Of a DNA stretch of 64,000 nt, positions 47,066 to 58,525 are shown in pieces. The stretch covers positions 62,973,977 through 63,037,976 of the forward strand of contig OX424555.1 in assembly GCA_949152475.1 (NCBI GenBank), in the 5' to 3' direction. The notes beneath the pieces are model-generated. The model was not told the origin of the DNA. It saw only the letters and a program-made list of their open reading frames with translations, and ran no database searches. This DNA comes from Terebella lapidaria. Its lineage: Eukaryota; Annelida; Polychaeta; Terebellida; Terebellidae. How positions within the stretch are numbered: the first letter of the stretch is position 1; each line of letters begins with the position of its first letter. A program made the translations under genes and the position numbers.

Positions 47066-47971
47066 ACACTTGGTATAAACATATTTATTGAATGAAGACA
47101 ATACATCGACCAGCAGGGTCGCCCCTATTTTAAGGTCTCTGCTTGTGACATATATACACGGTGCTATATAACAGAATAACAAAATAACGCAGCAGTATGT
47201 ACATATATACATGATTAGGGCAGCATTAAATGGTATTTAATATATGAAGGCATTCTAAGTGAAGGTGACAGCACATATCAGCAATATTAATAAAGAAGCC
47301 ATACAAATTTACATATTTTAACAGTTCAAAATTTCAATATTTAATATCAATGCATAATATTATTCAGACACCTTTGATATTGTGAGAAAAATGGGAGATA
47401 ATCATAAACATCTACTGATATTGTCATTATTATTGCCGTCATTATCGAATAGCTAATATTTTTAATAGGCCATGAAAATAACCAAGTGAGAGCAACAATG
47501 GACTCATGAAATTACAGCTCGCAAATTGGCCCAGCACGTGTTCACTCCTTATAGGCTTATGTGTAGCCAGTCAAAAGAAACGTTTGGTGTCCTTGATGAA
47601 ATCTTGTACGCAGCGTTGTCAATAAATGTCCCTTCCCCGTATAGAAGTAGCTCAGTACTACAAAACACTTCAAGATAAAGCTTGAATATTGTATTAAGCT
47701 CATTTTGCTCATTGTATAAAACTGAGCACAGTGGCAACTCTACCATTGTTTTAGTCATCTGGCATCTGTAACATATTTGTTGTGCCAAAGAATATATATC
47801 ATTAGCTGAAAAAACCTTTCAAGATTTAGCTTGATTTCGTATTATGGTCCATATAAACGTGTGTTCGGAAACATGTTTTGACAATAGAGGGTTGAAGATC
47901 AGTGTAACAATTTATATTTTATATTTGTTACTAATACTGCTACATCACCCTTGGTGCTATTATTATTGTTA

Positions 47972-48008
<37 letters not shown>

Positions 48009-48382
48009 ATTGTCAAGCACAGTTTTTTGTTAAACTCGGCTTTACATTAAACACAGGCCTAAAAAAACAATATAGCTGGCAACAGCATTCACTCTCACGC
48101 ACATGGAAACGGTGAGTCGCAGATGTCACAGTCAGTTGAATGTATCACAAAAATACCGACGAGTTCGATATTTGGTGAAGCAAAGTTGACTATTCGTTTG
48201 AAAACTAGTTTCCGAGGCGCAGGGGCGTGCTTTACAGAAACCTCTGATTGGTTGGTGGGTAGCTATGGTTGGAATTGAATATTTTATGAATTATTTCACA
48301 GGTCATATCTCTTGCAACCGGTGAACACTATTTTCATTTTCCTTCTCAGATGAATTCTCTCAAGTATATTTCCCGATACCGA
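47066..48382. other. Non-coding DNA with a probable LINE tail and a (TTA)n run
   Basis: 47,070-47,210 looks like the inverted 3' end of a LINE (minus strand ACCCTGCTGGTCGATGTATT then CAATAAATATG). 47,690-47,880 and 48,030-48,380 match block A (32,240-32,400 and 35,820-36,190). A TTA run lies at about 47,975-48,006. Confidence 0.5.
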
Positions 48383-48689
48383 TATTTGTACATTTTCCGG
48401 GCTGTTAGCAGGAATAAATCATACCAGGAAATCATCGATTCTGAGCGGACGGTGGGGTGGGGAACCTGAGTGATGATCCTGAGAGTAAGCGACAATCTTC
48501 GGAATGATTCAGATGAACCTCGAAGTTTTTTGTAAGCAAAAACGCCGAAGACAACAGCGATGCGCGATGGAAAACAACTAAACAGATTAGGTTATCGTTG
48601 TATATTGTTCGTAAGGTAGGCGGAATGGATGTGTGAATGTATTGGTCACATCAGGGAACAATTTGTTTCAAATTTATGGCCATAGTAAG

Positions 48690-49573
48690 TTAAAGTACTA
48701 GTAAAGTGAAAATATGATGCTTTGTTATATGAAAGATCTCAATGATCTGAGCAAAATGGTCTTTACAGTACATGAATATCTCTATCCGTTCAAAAGTTAA
48801 AGCCATTTGAAACTGACATTCCGGCACTACACTTGAAAAGTCTAATATGCAAATTAGATGATAATGAGAATTCATGACGTCACGAGGGGAACAAATTTTA
48901 ATTAGTATATTTCAATCCATGATATAATGATCCTTATTGAAGGTTCTGTCGATCTGACTAGTGCATATTATTATGTACCATACATAGTCAATATCCACAC
49001 AAACTGTACTGTTGCTATGGTTACCAGTCGTTCCCTATAGCCGTAGTTACCCATGATTGCCATGGCCATTAACTGCCAAGTCAGTCTATCCACAGACTTT
49101 CTGTCGATTATTTATGAAATAAATTATTATAGAGCTCAAGTTGCCACCATTTTTATTTGTGCATACCCTGTTCTAAGTGGGTTTCTGGCCCTAGCAACCA
49201 TGGTTGCTATGGGCCATACCAGGTCACTGGTTACCTTGACAACAACAAAAAAGTGAAAATACTGATTATTCATATTAAAATCTGTATAGAATGAGTTTTG
49301 ATGAATAATCATAACAATAAATGGATGAATAATACATATCAAAGTACCTAATTAAATCAACTTCCCCCGATGACGTCATGAATATCTCATTTGCATACTA
49401 ATTAGCTAAATTGTTTTGAAAAAGTAAATTTGCCGATTTCATTCTTTAAAGTGCCATAACTTTTGAACGGATTGTGATATTTACATGCCGTAAAAACCAT
49501 TTTGCTCAGATCAATGAGATATTTCATATAAGTTCACATCATATTTTCACTATACTAACGGTTAGTACTTTAA
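48690..49573. mobile_element. 884-bp foldback element of the 18.3-20.3 kb family
   Basis: The ends TTAAAGTACTA are inverse to each other. The arms contain AATATGATG, GATCTGAGCAAAATGGT, ATGCAAATTAG and TGACGTCA, matched inversely by TGACGTCA, ATTTGCATACTAATTAG and ACCATTTTGCTCAGATC. The centre has TAGCAACCATGGTTGCTA as in the longer relative. Non-coding. Confidence 0.82.
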
Positions 49574-49845
49574 TATTTTCACATTTTGTCGGCACGCCCT
49601 GCGTTCATCCCAGGGGTGCACTCGCCTCGATGTGTAACAGTCCTGAACTCTGAATAGTTATAGCTCATAGACAATCAAGTATGATTTGTTATGTTCATGT
49701 GTTACATGAGATATCAGTTACTGGGAGAAATGTTGACTTTATTTCTCTCTGGTTGAGAAAAATACGGCTTAAACGGATGCAACGACAATCCACGTTGTTG
49801 CAACATTAATCCTCGGATGCCATTTCCATTGATGGTGTGGGAAAG

Positions 49846-51241
49846 TATGCCGGAATTTATGGCTCAAAATCCCACAATTAACCGCTATTTAACCACATCT
49901 GGTTAATCATTAACCAGATGCAGCTATTAAATAACCAGATGTGGTTAAATAATTAACCCCATCCGCTTAATTATTCGATGAACTCTGCTTTCATACAAAT
50001 GATATAACGCATCTATTTGAACAATAAGCGCATCTGCTTAAATATTTAAGCAGATGTGCAAAAAGGCATCCATAATAAAGCAGATGTAGGTAATTAATCA
50101 AGCAGATGCACATGAATGATTAAGCGGATGTGCTTAATTGTACCAACTTACCGGTTGCATGTTATTAATAAAGCGCATCCGCTCAATTATTTGAGCGCAT
50201 CTGCTTAATCAATTTAACCGCATCTGCCTTATTGCTTTTTCCGCTAAATCCCGACCTGAAATTTCCACTGCTACAGTGCTACTGTAGGTTTTTTTATCAT
50301 TGTCAGGGAAAATCCAAGGAAATAAATATTCCAAAATGCCCAGACCCTAATCACTTGTAATAATTTATTTTCACAATGATTGTGTAAATAACGAATCTGT
50401 ATATATATGTACACAATTACTGCTGGTGATTCATGCTTTATTATATTCCCCCTCTCCCACTCACACAATGTCAACCAATTGTGATTTCTGTAACTAGTGA
50501 ATACGCCTAAATCATTGTGTGCAAAATTTTCTAATTGGAGCGCAGGCATTACAATTCTAAAGTCAGTGAAAGAAGATTCTTGTATCATGGGCTTGGCCGT
50601 CGGAATCTACAGCGGGTATATGGCCGCATGACTTTTTGACTATCAAAAAAAATTAAATTCCCATCTACATGTAGGACACACACCCCATATCAATACATAA
50701 ACACGGAAAATAGAATTTGCATCCAGAGGCTGTTACTGCCCTCGGTTGAGTTTGCCATCGTCCCTGATGACCTTGGAAGGTTCTCCATTATATGCGATCG
50801 AGCACAGAATCATCGTATTTGAGTGCACCACTTGCCATTATCAGCCATTTGCAAAACAAACGACGATCGCAGGTTTCTTTTCGACGCAAGTTAGAATGAT
50901 AGACCACATGCACCTAAATAATTAAGCGCATGCAGTCAATTATTTAAGCACATGCGGTTAATTAAGCGCATGCGGTCTATTGTCTGTTAGATATAAAAAA
51001 ATAAAGCAGATGCGGACATTTATTTAAGAAGATGCGGTTAATTATTCAGACTAAAACTAGGATTAAGCGGATGCAGTTAAATAATTTACTGGATGCACCT
51101 AATTATTTAACCGCATGCGCTGATTGATTAACCGCATCTGGTTAATGATTAAGCGCATGTGGTTAAACATTTTACCGCAAGCGCTTAATAATTAACCGGA
51201 TGTGGTTAATTATGGGGTTTCGGGCCATCAATGCCGGCATA
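49846..51241. mobile_element. 1.4-kb foldback element with 6-bp target duplication and subterminal arrays
   Basis: The ends TATGCCGG...CCGGCATA are inverse for about 38 bp with mismatches. GGAAAG flanks both ends directly (49840-49845 and 51242-51247). Inside each end lie dense arrays of a 16-20-bp word, TTAA-[GC]C[AG]CATG/CAGATG-NGGTTAATTA, at about 49,870-50,230 and 50,900-51,220. A unique core of about 670 bp separates them. There is no transposase. Confidence 0.82.
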
Positions 51242-51247
51242 GGAAAG

Positions 51248-52302
51248 CGCTATTAAAGCGGTGATATTTGAGTATTTGAATAACACAAAATTTCGGATGA
51301 AAAAAAAAGCTTCTCAGGCTTCATTGCATCCATTAGTTGTACGTCTCTAGATCTATAGGCATAATGCTATGTCGAAGAGCATACATCTTGATTTGCGCGT
51401 CCAATGGTAATGGACATGCATTTCAACAGATTATAGACTGACTGGCACGTGAGACGATGGGGAGCATTCACAATAAATTCTGAGACGTATGAAAGGCAAT
51501 AACTTCATCGTTATGTCTTATCATGTGTTATGATTGTAATTTATGTACGTTTAAGGGATTTCGACCGTTGGGCTGAGAAATTGGTGTTTTACATGTATGA
51601 AGTAGTGAGATGAGATATTCAGGATTATGACTCTGTTTCAAGATTGTATTTGAATTATCATAGAATTAAGCCTAATCTGACATACCGCCTCCAGAAAGGA
51701 AATTTCAGGGGAAATAGGTGTCAAACAATCGAATGACTGCATCAAAATGCATTGGAAACGAGTAGAGGTATATCTATACTAGTCGTTTTTGGCCCTACAT
51801 GCACTAATATTTCATTACTCTGCCCGCGAAAGGACACATACAAATGACGTAGTCATAAAACAAATGAAGACCAGATTTTACTCCGTGGATAAACGTTACA
51901 TAATTATAGTTCCAAGGATGTTCATTGCAGAGTGGGAAATCACGAAATTAGGCATTTTCTGGCATCATTCCATCGCTTTATACAATGACACATGTGCACA
52001 GATATGGAGGATCTGTTTGGATGACAGTAGGCGCACAGACCGATCGCCTGTAACATGTATCATTCCTGTTTATCCATTCTCAGCCAGCCGATTATCGAGT
52101 TATCACCCAATCTGTGCATACACCAGAATTGTTGTGCGTATTGTTTGATGAGTACCGACTGCATTCAACACAATTGTGGGTTTATCTCACTGCAGCACAC
52201 ATTTATATTGCTCTGAAACATGTTTGTAGATCACATTGGCACGAAACACTCATCAAACACACACAATTATATGACAACGAAGCTGTGTATTGAGAGATTT
52301 AA
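51248..52302. other. Gene-free DNA
   Basis: An open frame at 51,789-52,148 (119 codons) shows no recognisable domain and lies inside the block-B-only insertion. I do not call it a gene. Confidence 0.35.
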
Positions 52303-52693
52303 TCCGAGGTTCATCTGAATCGACTCTGAGGATTGTCGCTCACTCCGAGGATTGTCGCACAGGTTCCCCCACCGTGTGCTAGGGTGAACAGCATTCAGGT
52401 ACATTAAATCACATTTATAAAAAAAAAGAGACAGCTCAATTCTACCAATCAAATCATGCATAAATACAGTTTTAAATATATCTCTAGATACTTGGGAAGA
52501 ATATAAATGCAGATGTTAAAATACAATAAATAAACATGTTATGATAATGAAACTGAAAACCCACAAGCAATGGGTTTCTGATATATAATCCAATCCTTCA
52601 CGTATTCTGTTCGAATCAAGGAGCAATCAAATAACGACTAACTTTGATTGCACTTGTTCTTCCAAATCGGACCCTTATTCCAGCGTCAGAGAC

Positions 52694-53830
52694 ATGGGTT
52701 GCTGGCAGCAGTCCCCCCGTGATAGCATCGGTGAGAAAACACTGATCCTGGAAAGTCAACACAATTCCGCGACTGACGATGACAAGGACCATCTCGAAGT
52801 CGAAGATTCGCACTGTAGCAGGCAAATAATTTTGGGATATGCAATCACATTAGTTGGAAATCTATTAAATGTATCTTCATACGCCAGCGTACAGATGCTA
52901 GTTGAGTCAGTTCCTCACTGGGAATTGAATGCTCTCAGATTCTCTGCTCAATTTGCTGTATGTGCTACACTTGCTGGCTGTACGAAGTCAACCATATCGA
53001 TACCAAGAAATCAGATTGGCTCTCTTGTACTCCTTACATTAATTCTTGTCGTGTGTAACTTTACCGGATATGGAGCTTCATATTATATGCCGCTTGGTAA
53101 GGCAGATGGACTCATGATAACACTGGAACTGTTGATGAATTTTGGCATAAGCATAATCGAGACGAGACGCATTCGACAAAGGGAAGTTCTCGCTGGCGCG
53201 ATATGCATCATAGGCATCATCATGATAACTCAGCCCGTTATTTTATTCCACAATATCGGTGAATCCTTGGTCAATGGCTCGAATGGCTACCAATCTCCAT
53301 GCTATCTGACACGAGAGGAGAATCAAACGTACAGCAAGCTGCTGGACCTACACAACATGTCTGCTAACCAGAAGGCCGTCACCGGTTATGTGTTTTGCTG
53401 TATAGAAGCAATCTGTTCAGTTGCATTTGTACAGATGATATCTAGGAAGATTGTTTCTGGAAATGTTTTTGTTTTGAATGTATGGATTGCTTTTCTTGGT
53501 GGGATAGTGGCGTCGATCATGATGTGGATTACAGAGACTCCATTTATGTCGCGTATCCCTGTGTGTGTATGTTTTATGTTGCTACACATGTTCACCAGTA
53601 CATCTGCTGTCTGTTACATGAGAGGTGCTCAATTAATCTTGCCTGTACATACGTCTCTGGTTTACACCCTGAAAATCCCCCTAGCGTTCATTGCTCAGTA
53701 TACCATACTCTCGGGTATATATCCCGGTCACGCCAATGTCGTGGAGATGTGTGGCGCTTCCTTCATCTTTGTGGGTAATGTCGTTGTACCTGCGTACAAT
53801 ATGTACAAATATCACCAACAGTTGCCATAA
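52694..53830 (+). CDS. EamA/DMT-like multi-pass membrane protein, intact copy B
   Basis: 378 residues in a single exon. After a polar 45-residue N terminus there are about ten hydrophobic segments, for example GSLVLLTLILVVCNFTGYGA, VLAGAICIIGIIMITQP and PVCVCFMLLHMFTSTSAV. VPHWELNALRFSAQ, YYMPLGKADGLMITLELLMN and an acidic residue before the fifth helix (IIETRR) fit the drug/metabolite-transporter fold (SLC35G-like or EamA). A large loop between halves carries NGS and NQT glycosylation sequons. Likely a plasma- or organelle-membrane transporter; the substrate is unknown. The start is the first ATG, shared with copy A. Absence of introns suggests either an ancestral single-exon gene or a retrocopy; no poly(A) trace is seen. 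Confidence 0.8.
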   Translation: MGCWQQSPRDSIGEKTLILESQHNSATDDDKDHLEVEDSHCSRQIILGYAITLVGNLLNVSSYASVQMLVESVPHWELNALRFSAQFAVCATLAGCTKSTISIPRNQIGSLVLLTLILVVCNFTGYGASYYMPLGKADGLMITLELLMNFGISIIETRRIRQREVLAGAICIIGIIMITQPVILFHNIGESLVNGSNGYQSPCYLTREENQTYSKLLDLHNMSANQKAVTGYVFCCIEAICSVAFVQMISRKIVSGNVFVLNVWIAFLGGIVASIMMWITETPFMSRIPVCVCFMLLHMFTSTSAVCYMRGAQLILPVHTSLVYTLKIPLAFIAQYTILSGIYPGHANVVEMCGASFIFVGNVVVPAYNMYKYHQQLP

Positions 53831-54286
53831 CGTAGGTTATTTGAAATGATTTCGGTGGAGTGCACTTAATACTTTAAAATTTATACATATTATCTGTATA
53901 TCATTTGGGACTCCATGTTCCTATTGTAATAGTATGCTGTACTTTTTTAGATCAAATGTGATCACCACTTGTATAATGGATGGATTGTTTGAGTCATTTA
54001 TTGTGGATCTTCTCGCAAAAACGTATTCCAAGCTTGGTCTGAGTGAAAATGGTCATCACCAATCACAACTAGGCCTATATACGGCTAACCCAAACGTGAT
54101 TTCATTAAGAAAAATGTATAACCATTTTGATAATGTCAGAAATCAGTATTTCTCATCAAGCACTAATTATAGTGAAACATTGTCATTGTAATAATCGTTT
54201 TTATACTGCTCGGTAGTGTGTGCTGTTCGAGGCTAGACCGAGGCTAGGCCTCGATCAGATAGTGACAACACTTCTCCTGCAGTATG

Positions 54287-54421
54287 TGCATATGGCATTG
54301 TATTCTCGTGCTAGATCGGTTTATCTAGCACCGAATCTAGGCCGAGCCTTTACGCGAGGCTTAGATGGTGATCAGAGTGCTAGATAAACCGATTTAGCAC
54401 GAGAATACAATGCCATATGCA
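54287..54421. repeat. 44-bp inverted repeat with short loop
   Basis: GCATATGGCATTGTATTCTC...TCGGTTTATCTAGCAC at 54,287-54,331 is the inverse of 54,377-54,420 with one mismatch. The loop itself includes CTAGGCCGAGCC, echoing CGAGGCTAGGCCTCG just to the left. Non-coding. Confidence 0.85.
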
Positions 54422-54429
54422 TTTTCTAG

Positions 54430-55117
54430 CACGACATGCTAATGAACAGCTGCCACGGCAAACAAATTATATATTTTACTCGCTTGAGTGCCAGATAGAA
54501 ATATCTTGGAACTGCTCTCACCATTGGACGGAAACGGTGGAGTGCGAGAATGTATTATCTTACACAATTCAATCTCTCATTGTTGGGTGCATTGCTGGTC
54601 GATACATTACACTTTTCGTGGTGGTTTTTGAGCCGCTTGTTTATCTGGTGTATCTATTTATGTCAATTTTACATTGTTTTTGTCATTTCAATATGTTATA
54701 GGTTTACGTTGCCGATACATCACTCTCAGTTCCTTGTATCTCATGTTGTTTCATGGTTGTTTGGTGATCTAAGGAATTTGAATATTGGTATCATACATGT
54801 CTACATTTATGTGAATTTTATTGTTAAAACTATCATTGGTGTAATTGCGATGAAGAATAAACAGAATGCACGGAATTTAGGTTTGATCCTCTTCAGTTGT
54901 CAGGATGAAGCGGCATCAGCAAGACACATTGAAATACCACTAATGCTCATCAATATGTCATTTTTTTCCCAACAATATTATCTCAACTGGTAGATTCGTG
55001 AGGAGCAATATGTCGATTCAATAGTGTAGTATTTCAAGGACAGGACCGCTCGTAACTCTCCTCCACATGTACTTTCACCTACATACCCAATGCACATAAA
55101 GCGCGCCAAACAATACT
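54430..55117. other. No recognised gene
   Basis: An open frame at 54,550-54,993 is hydrophobic but resembles AT-rich translation rather than a known family. Confidence 0.35.
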
Positions 55118-55336
55118 TATTCCAAGGGCTCATATACTTTCAACATCATACGGACATCACGTGACACACAAAACCAATCAGACACGACCTTATTCCAAGG
55201 ACTCATATACTTTCAACATCATACAGACATCACGTGGCACGCATAACCAATCAGACACTACCTTATTCCAAGGACTCATATACTTTCAACAGCATACATA
55301 CATCACGTGACACACATAACCAATCAGACACGACCT
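55118..55336 (+). promoter_or_regulatory. Three exact-register 73-bp repeats with E-box and CCAAT box
   Basis: Units start at 55118, 55191 and 55264. CACGTG lies at 55159, 55232 and 55305; CCAATCAG starts at 55175, 55248 and 55321. Spacing is invariant at 73 bp. CACGTG is the USF/MYC/MiT-type E-box and CCAATCAG the NF-Y type. Just downstream is AAGCGGGAAATC, an E2F-like word. A promoter role is inferred. Confidence 0.55.
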
Positions 55337-56839
55337 CTGACTCGAAAGCGGGAAATCATACTGACACTTCCACACATAAGGACTTTCCCACAGAGAGTTG
55401 AGTTGTGACAACGTCCAAGCAAATAGACGTTGATATCATAGTCACTGAAGTTACAAGTTGTACATTGGATAAATTATAGAAAAGGACTGATTCACAGTTG
55501 ACGACCGGGGTATAGGATACTGGACTTTATAACGGTGTGCAAGTGGCTGTGATTGTGACATTTCATCCATGGAGCCGAATAGAGAGATTGTGCCTACACA
55601 CAGCGCTCTAGTTTGCATACGATCGTGAAATAAGTTCCGTGGAGCCTGACGAAATCCACAGACTTCACAATAGTTTATTGAACTTCCAAATTCATATCGG
55701 CAGAAACCCATGAGAGATCTTATGGGGTTTTTGATTTCGTCGAGCAGATCAATCATAATGCGTCCATCAATCATCAGTTTTCATGTGTAAAATCGTAGTT
55801 AAATGGACATCATAACGTATCACCAGTATCACCATTTATCATTAGTGAATGATATCAGTTGTTCAGTTACTGAAAATGTAAATTAAAAACGGTGGCCAAT
55901 TTTATTCAGTGTATTATGTCATCAGTTCATCGATGGTTCGTCAACACATCATGGTGAATCTCGATAAATTCAAAGGATGCCCATTAATAATGATAGGACA
56001 TCAGAATATAACATTTTGTTGACAAGAAATTCTGTATATCATGCACTTGACCCAAAAAACCCAGAAGACCCGTTAAATGTATGGGGAGGTCATCCAAAAC
56101 CCGGCTGGGTGGTTATGTTCATCAAATATATGATCCGGTACAAATGTGTGGTGAATCATGATCTGTAAATATTATGACCTAATAGAATGATGAGGAACAC
56201 CTATTTGCAGGACCCAATGAATAATAGTAACTTTATTTCTCAAATGAATAAATAAAGACAGAGCTATGATAGAAAAAAAAGTACAGCGAGACAATCAGAG
56301 ATTGCAGACCCTGGCCCGTTTAGAATGAGTTACTAAAATCAGAGACCCATAGGAGGGATCTGTAATGGGGTTCTGCTACAATTTTCGATCTGTGCGATAT
56401 ATGGGGGAATAGAATTGGTCATTTATCAAATGGTGAAGAATTGGTCATAGATAAAAATAAAATACAAGAATAATGGGAGGAATAATTATTAATAAAATTA
56501 GAGCACTTGCGATTTTCCACTCTTGGCCATATTCTCGGCCACGAATTGAATTCTTCATACTGACCTCCGAAACGACGCAAGCTCTCTCACGTTTATAATG
56601 CCTACTTTGTGTTCAATATTTTATTGAATATATTATTGAATATCGCCAGTTGTTTGGGAATTACTACTACTTGAGAATACGAATCGGTTATTTCAGCTGA
56701 TGACCTTACGTTTCCGACCTTGGGCGACGATGGGGAATTTTGATCATACGACCATCAGTGATATAGAAAATCACGAGGAATTGATAATAGAAATATGAAA
56801 ATTACTAGGGAAAATTAATCACAAATACACTTTTCGATT
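55337..56839. other. No recognised gene
   Basis: Open frames at 55,451-55,774 (-) and 55,977-56,168 (+) have no recognisable domain. At about 56,217-56,290, AACTTTATTTCTCAAATGAA and AATAAATAAAG resemble an inverted LINE tail. Confidence 0.35.
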
Positions 56840-57310
56840 CTGACCGTTTCTGTGACCTTGACCTTGTCGTTCAATATTGAGCTGTAAAATATCAAGGTAT
56901 TGTTTTTATTATCAAGGCACATCTCCTGGACGAAAACGGGTTAAAATGAATGAAAGGTGACTTCACAAAAGGGTCTGTAATTTCAAAATACTCAAAAGTT
57001 GTTAAACCGTTACACCAAAATTTTCAGACTCGGGCGATAACGGGGAATTTTGGTCTTAGGATCATCGTTTGTACACCATGCAATTTGGGAATTGGACAAA
57101 GATAAAATATATATTGATTAGGATTGAAATTATAGCCAATTATGTTATTTTCACTTTTTTGACAAACATAGATGACCTACATTGATATCGCTTCATCCTA
57201 AAAGTTGAAGCCGATAGGACCATTTGTTGTCGAGTGATGCCCGGACAAACAGACAGACAAACAGCGAGACAAACATACAGACAGACCCAAATGCAATACT
57301 CTGCCCCCCT
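56840..57310. repeat. Dispersed repeat ending in a CAGACAGACAAA run
   Basis: TGACCTTGACCTTG, then ACGGGGAATTTTGGTC, then GTCGAGTGATGCCCGGACAA, then a (CAGA)n-like run and CCCCCCTATCGGGGCGAGGG. This has the look of a common marine-invertebrate dispersed repeat; family not named. Confidence 0.5.
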
Positions 57311-57962
57311 ATCGGGGCGAGGGTGATAACCAGAGAGCTACACACATCCAGTGCATAGGGCCATCCATCCATAAACATTTTTCTTCCACACTACATAAGA
57401 AAAACAATAACGTCATAAGGGAGCCAATATGGCTAGCATAATTAATTAAATATTTCTATAAAACAAATACATATTTCATTGAGCACATTATTCAAAACAT
57501 TTTATAATACAAATTCTTAAGTCATTCTCGACATACTTTTTCAACGGCTTTACACCGTAGTCGTAATATAGTCGTAGTCTGCGCGTTTTCAACCAATGAG
57601 AAAATTGGACGCCATTTTGTGCAGTGATTTGCAAACTTGAGCAAATGGATTCCAAATCGAATGTTTGATTAAAATATTATTAAATATTTGATTAAAACTT
57701 CCTACTCCAAAGAATACAGGTAGGTTGCTAAGGTGGGTCAGATTACGTTCATGTCATAGCTCCTGTACGATATGTTTGAAACCTACATCGGGTTGAAGAG
57801 GCTGGCGATATTGCAAGACATTAGCATCAAGTGGGACTCTCGTGTGAGATCATAGATATTAGCTTGTAAACATATTCACACAGAGAGTTCTGGGGACGGG
57901 GGGGGGGGGGGGATAGTTGCACAAATGTACTACAGGTGCATGAACTTTGCTACGAGTCTAAA
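57311..57962. other. Gene-free DNA
   Basis: AT-rich, with a poly-G run at about 57,899-57,912. Nothing else is supported. Confidence 0.35.
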
Positions 57963-58270
57963 AGACCTTCTCGGGCTATACGCACACTTTAAAATACACC
58001 TGTGACGTCACACTATTGTTTGTTCGCTCCATTCTTTATCAGGAATGGACAGAAATGAAAGAATGTAGTCCATTCTCATTGAGTCTAAGAATGGACAGTC
58101 TGGGGGTGTATTTTAAGTCAGAGAAAGCACTCGTAAACTGTCCATTCGTAGATCTGAAAAGCCTCGGCCCTTCGGGCCTCGGCCTTTCAGATCAACGAAT
58201 GGACAATTACTCGTACTTTCTCTATTACGGAATTAACGTTAGTGCCCGAGACCTTCTCGGGCTATACGCA
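57963..58270. mobile_element. Single-arm copy of the 28.7-kb palindrome unit, flanked by 22-bp direct repeats
   Basis: 57,991-58,231 matches one 231-bp arm (AAAATACACCTGTGACGTCA to TACTTTCTCTATTACGGA). Outside it, AGACCTTCTCGGGCTATACG plus CA occurs at 57963-57984 and 58249-58270, identical over 22 bases. Confidence 0.8.
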
Positions 58271-58525
58271 GTGAATGGGGTTAAAAACTCCTCCAGATGC
58301 ACATGCATTACTTTGAAGTTGCTCCCCTTCAGTGTGTATAGTTGTGACAGAGGCATTTTCCTATGTTATATGAGTGTTGACTGAAACTGTTATTGTGCGC
58401 ATGAATACATAAACCAACCGGCCCTTTTTGGGAGTTTGCTTTCCAATTAATTCGCCAAGTGTTAGCAGCTTACGGTCAAATGCTTATCGTGTGTGATGTA
58501 TTCCTCCAACCTGTGCTGATTTTTA
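58271..58525. other. Gene-free spacer
   Basis: No feature supported. Confidence 0.3.

Larger units (their letters stand above)
48383..52490. mobile_element. 4.1-kb block-B-only insertion with inverted arms
   Basis: Absent from block A. Arms at about 48,446-48,524 and 52,303-52,383 are inverse copies: ACGGTGGGG, GGAACCTG, GCGACAATC and GATTCAGATGAACCTCG. Two foldback elements lie within. No transposase ORF is seen, so this is either one large non-autonomous element or several stacked insertions. Confidence 0.55.
43925..54190. repeat. Segmental duplication block B
   Basis: Collinear partner of 29,490-42,535. It keeps the intact membrane-protein gene. It lacks the 32.4-35.8 kb material and the Penelope-like element of block A, but has gained about 4.1 kb at 48,383-52,490. 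Confidence 0.88.

Noticed and set aside
54550-54993. 147-codon hydrophobic ORF
   Set aside because: Composition fits AT-rich random translation; no domain, no splice or promoter support.
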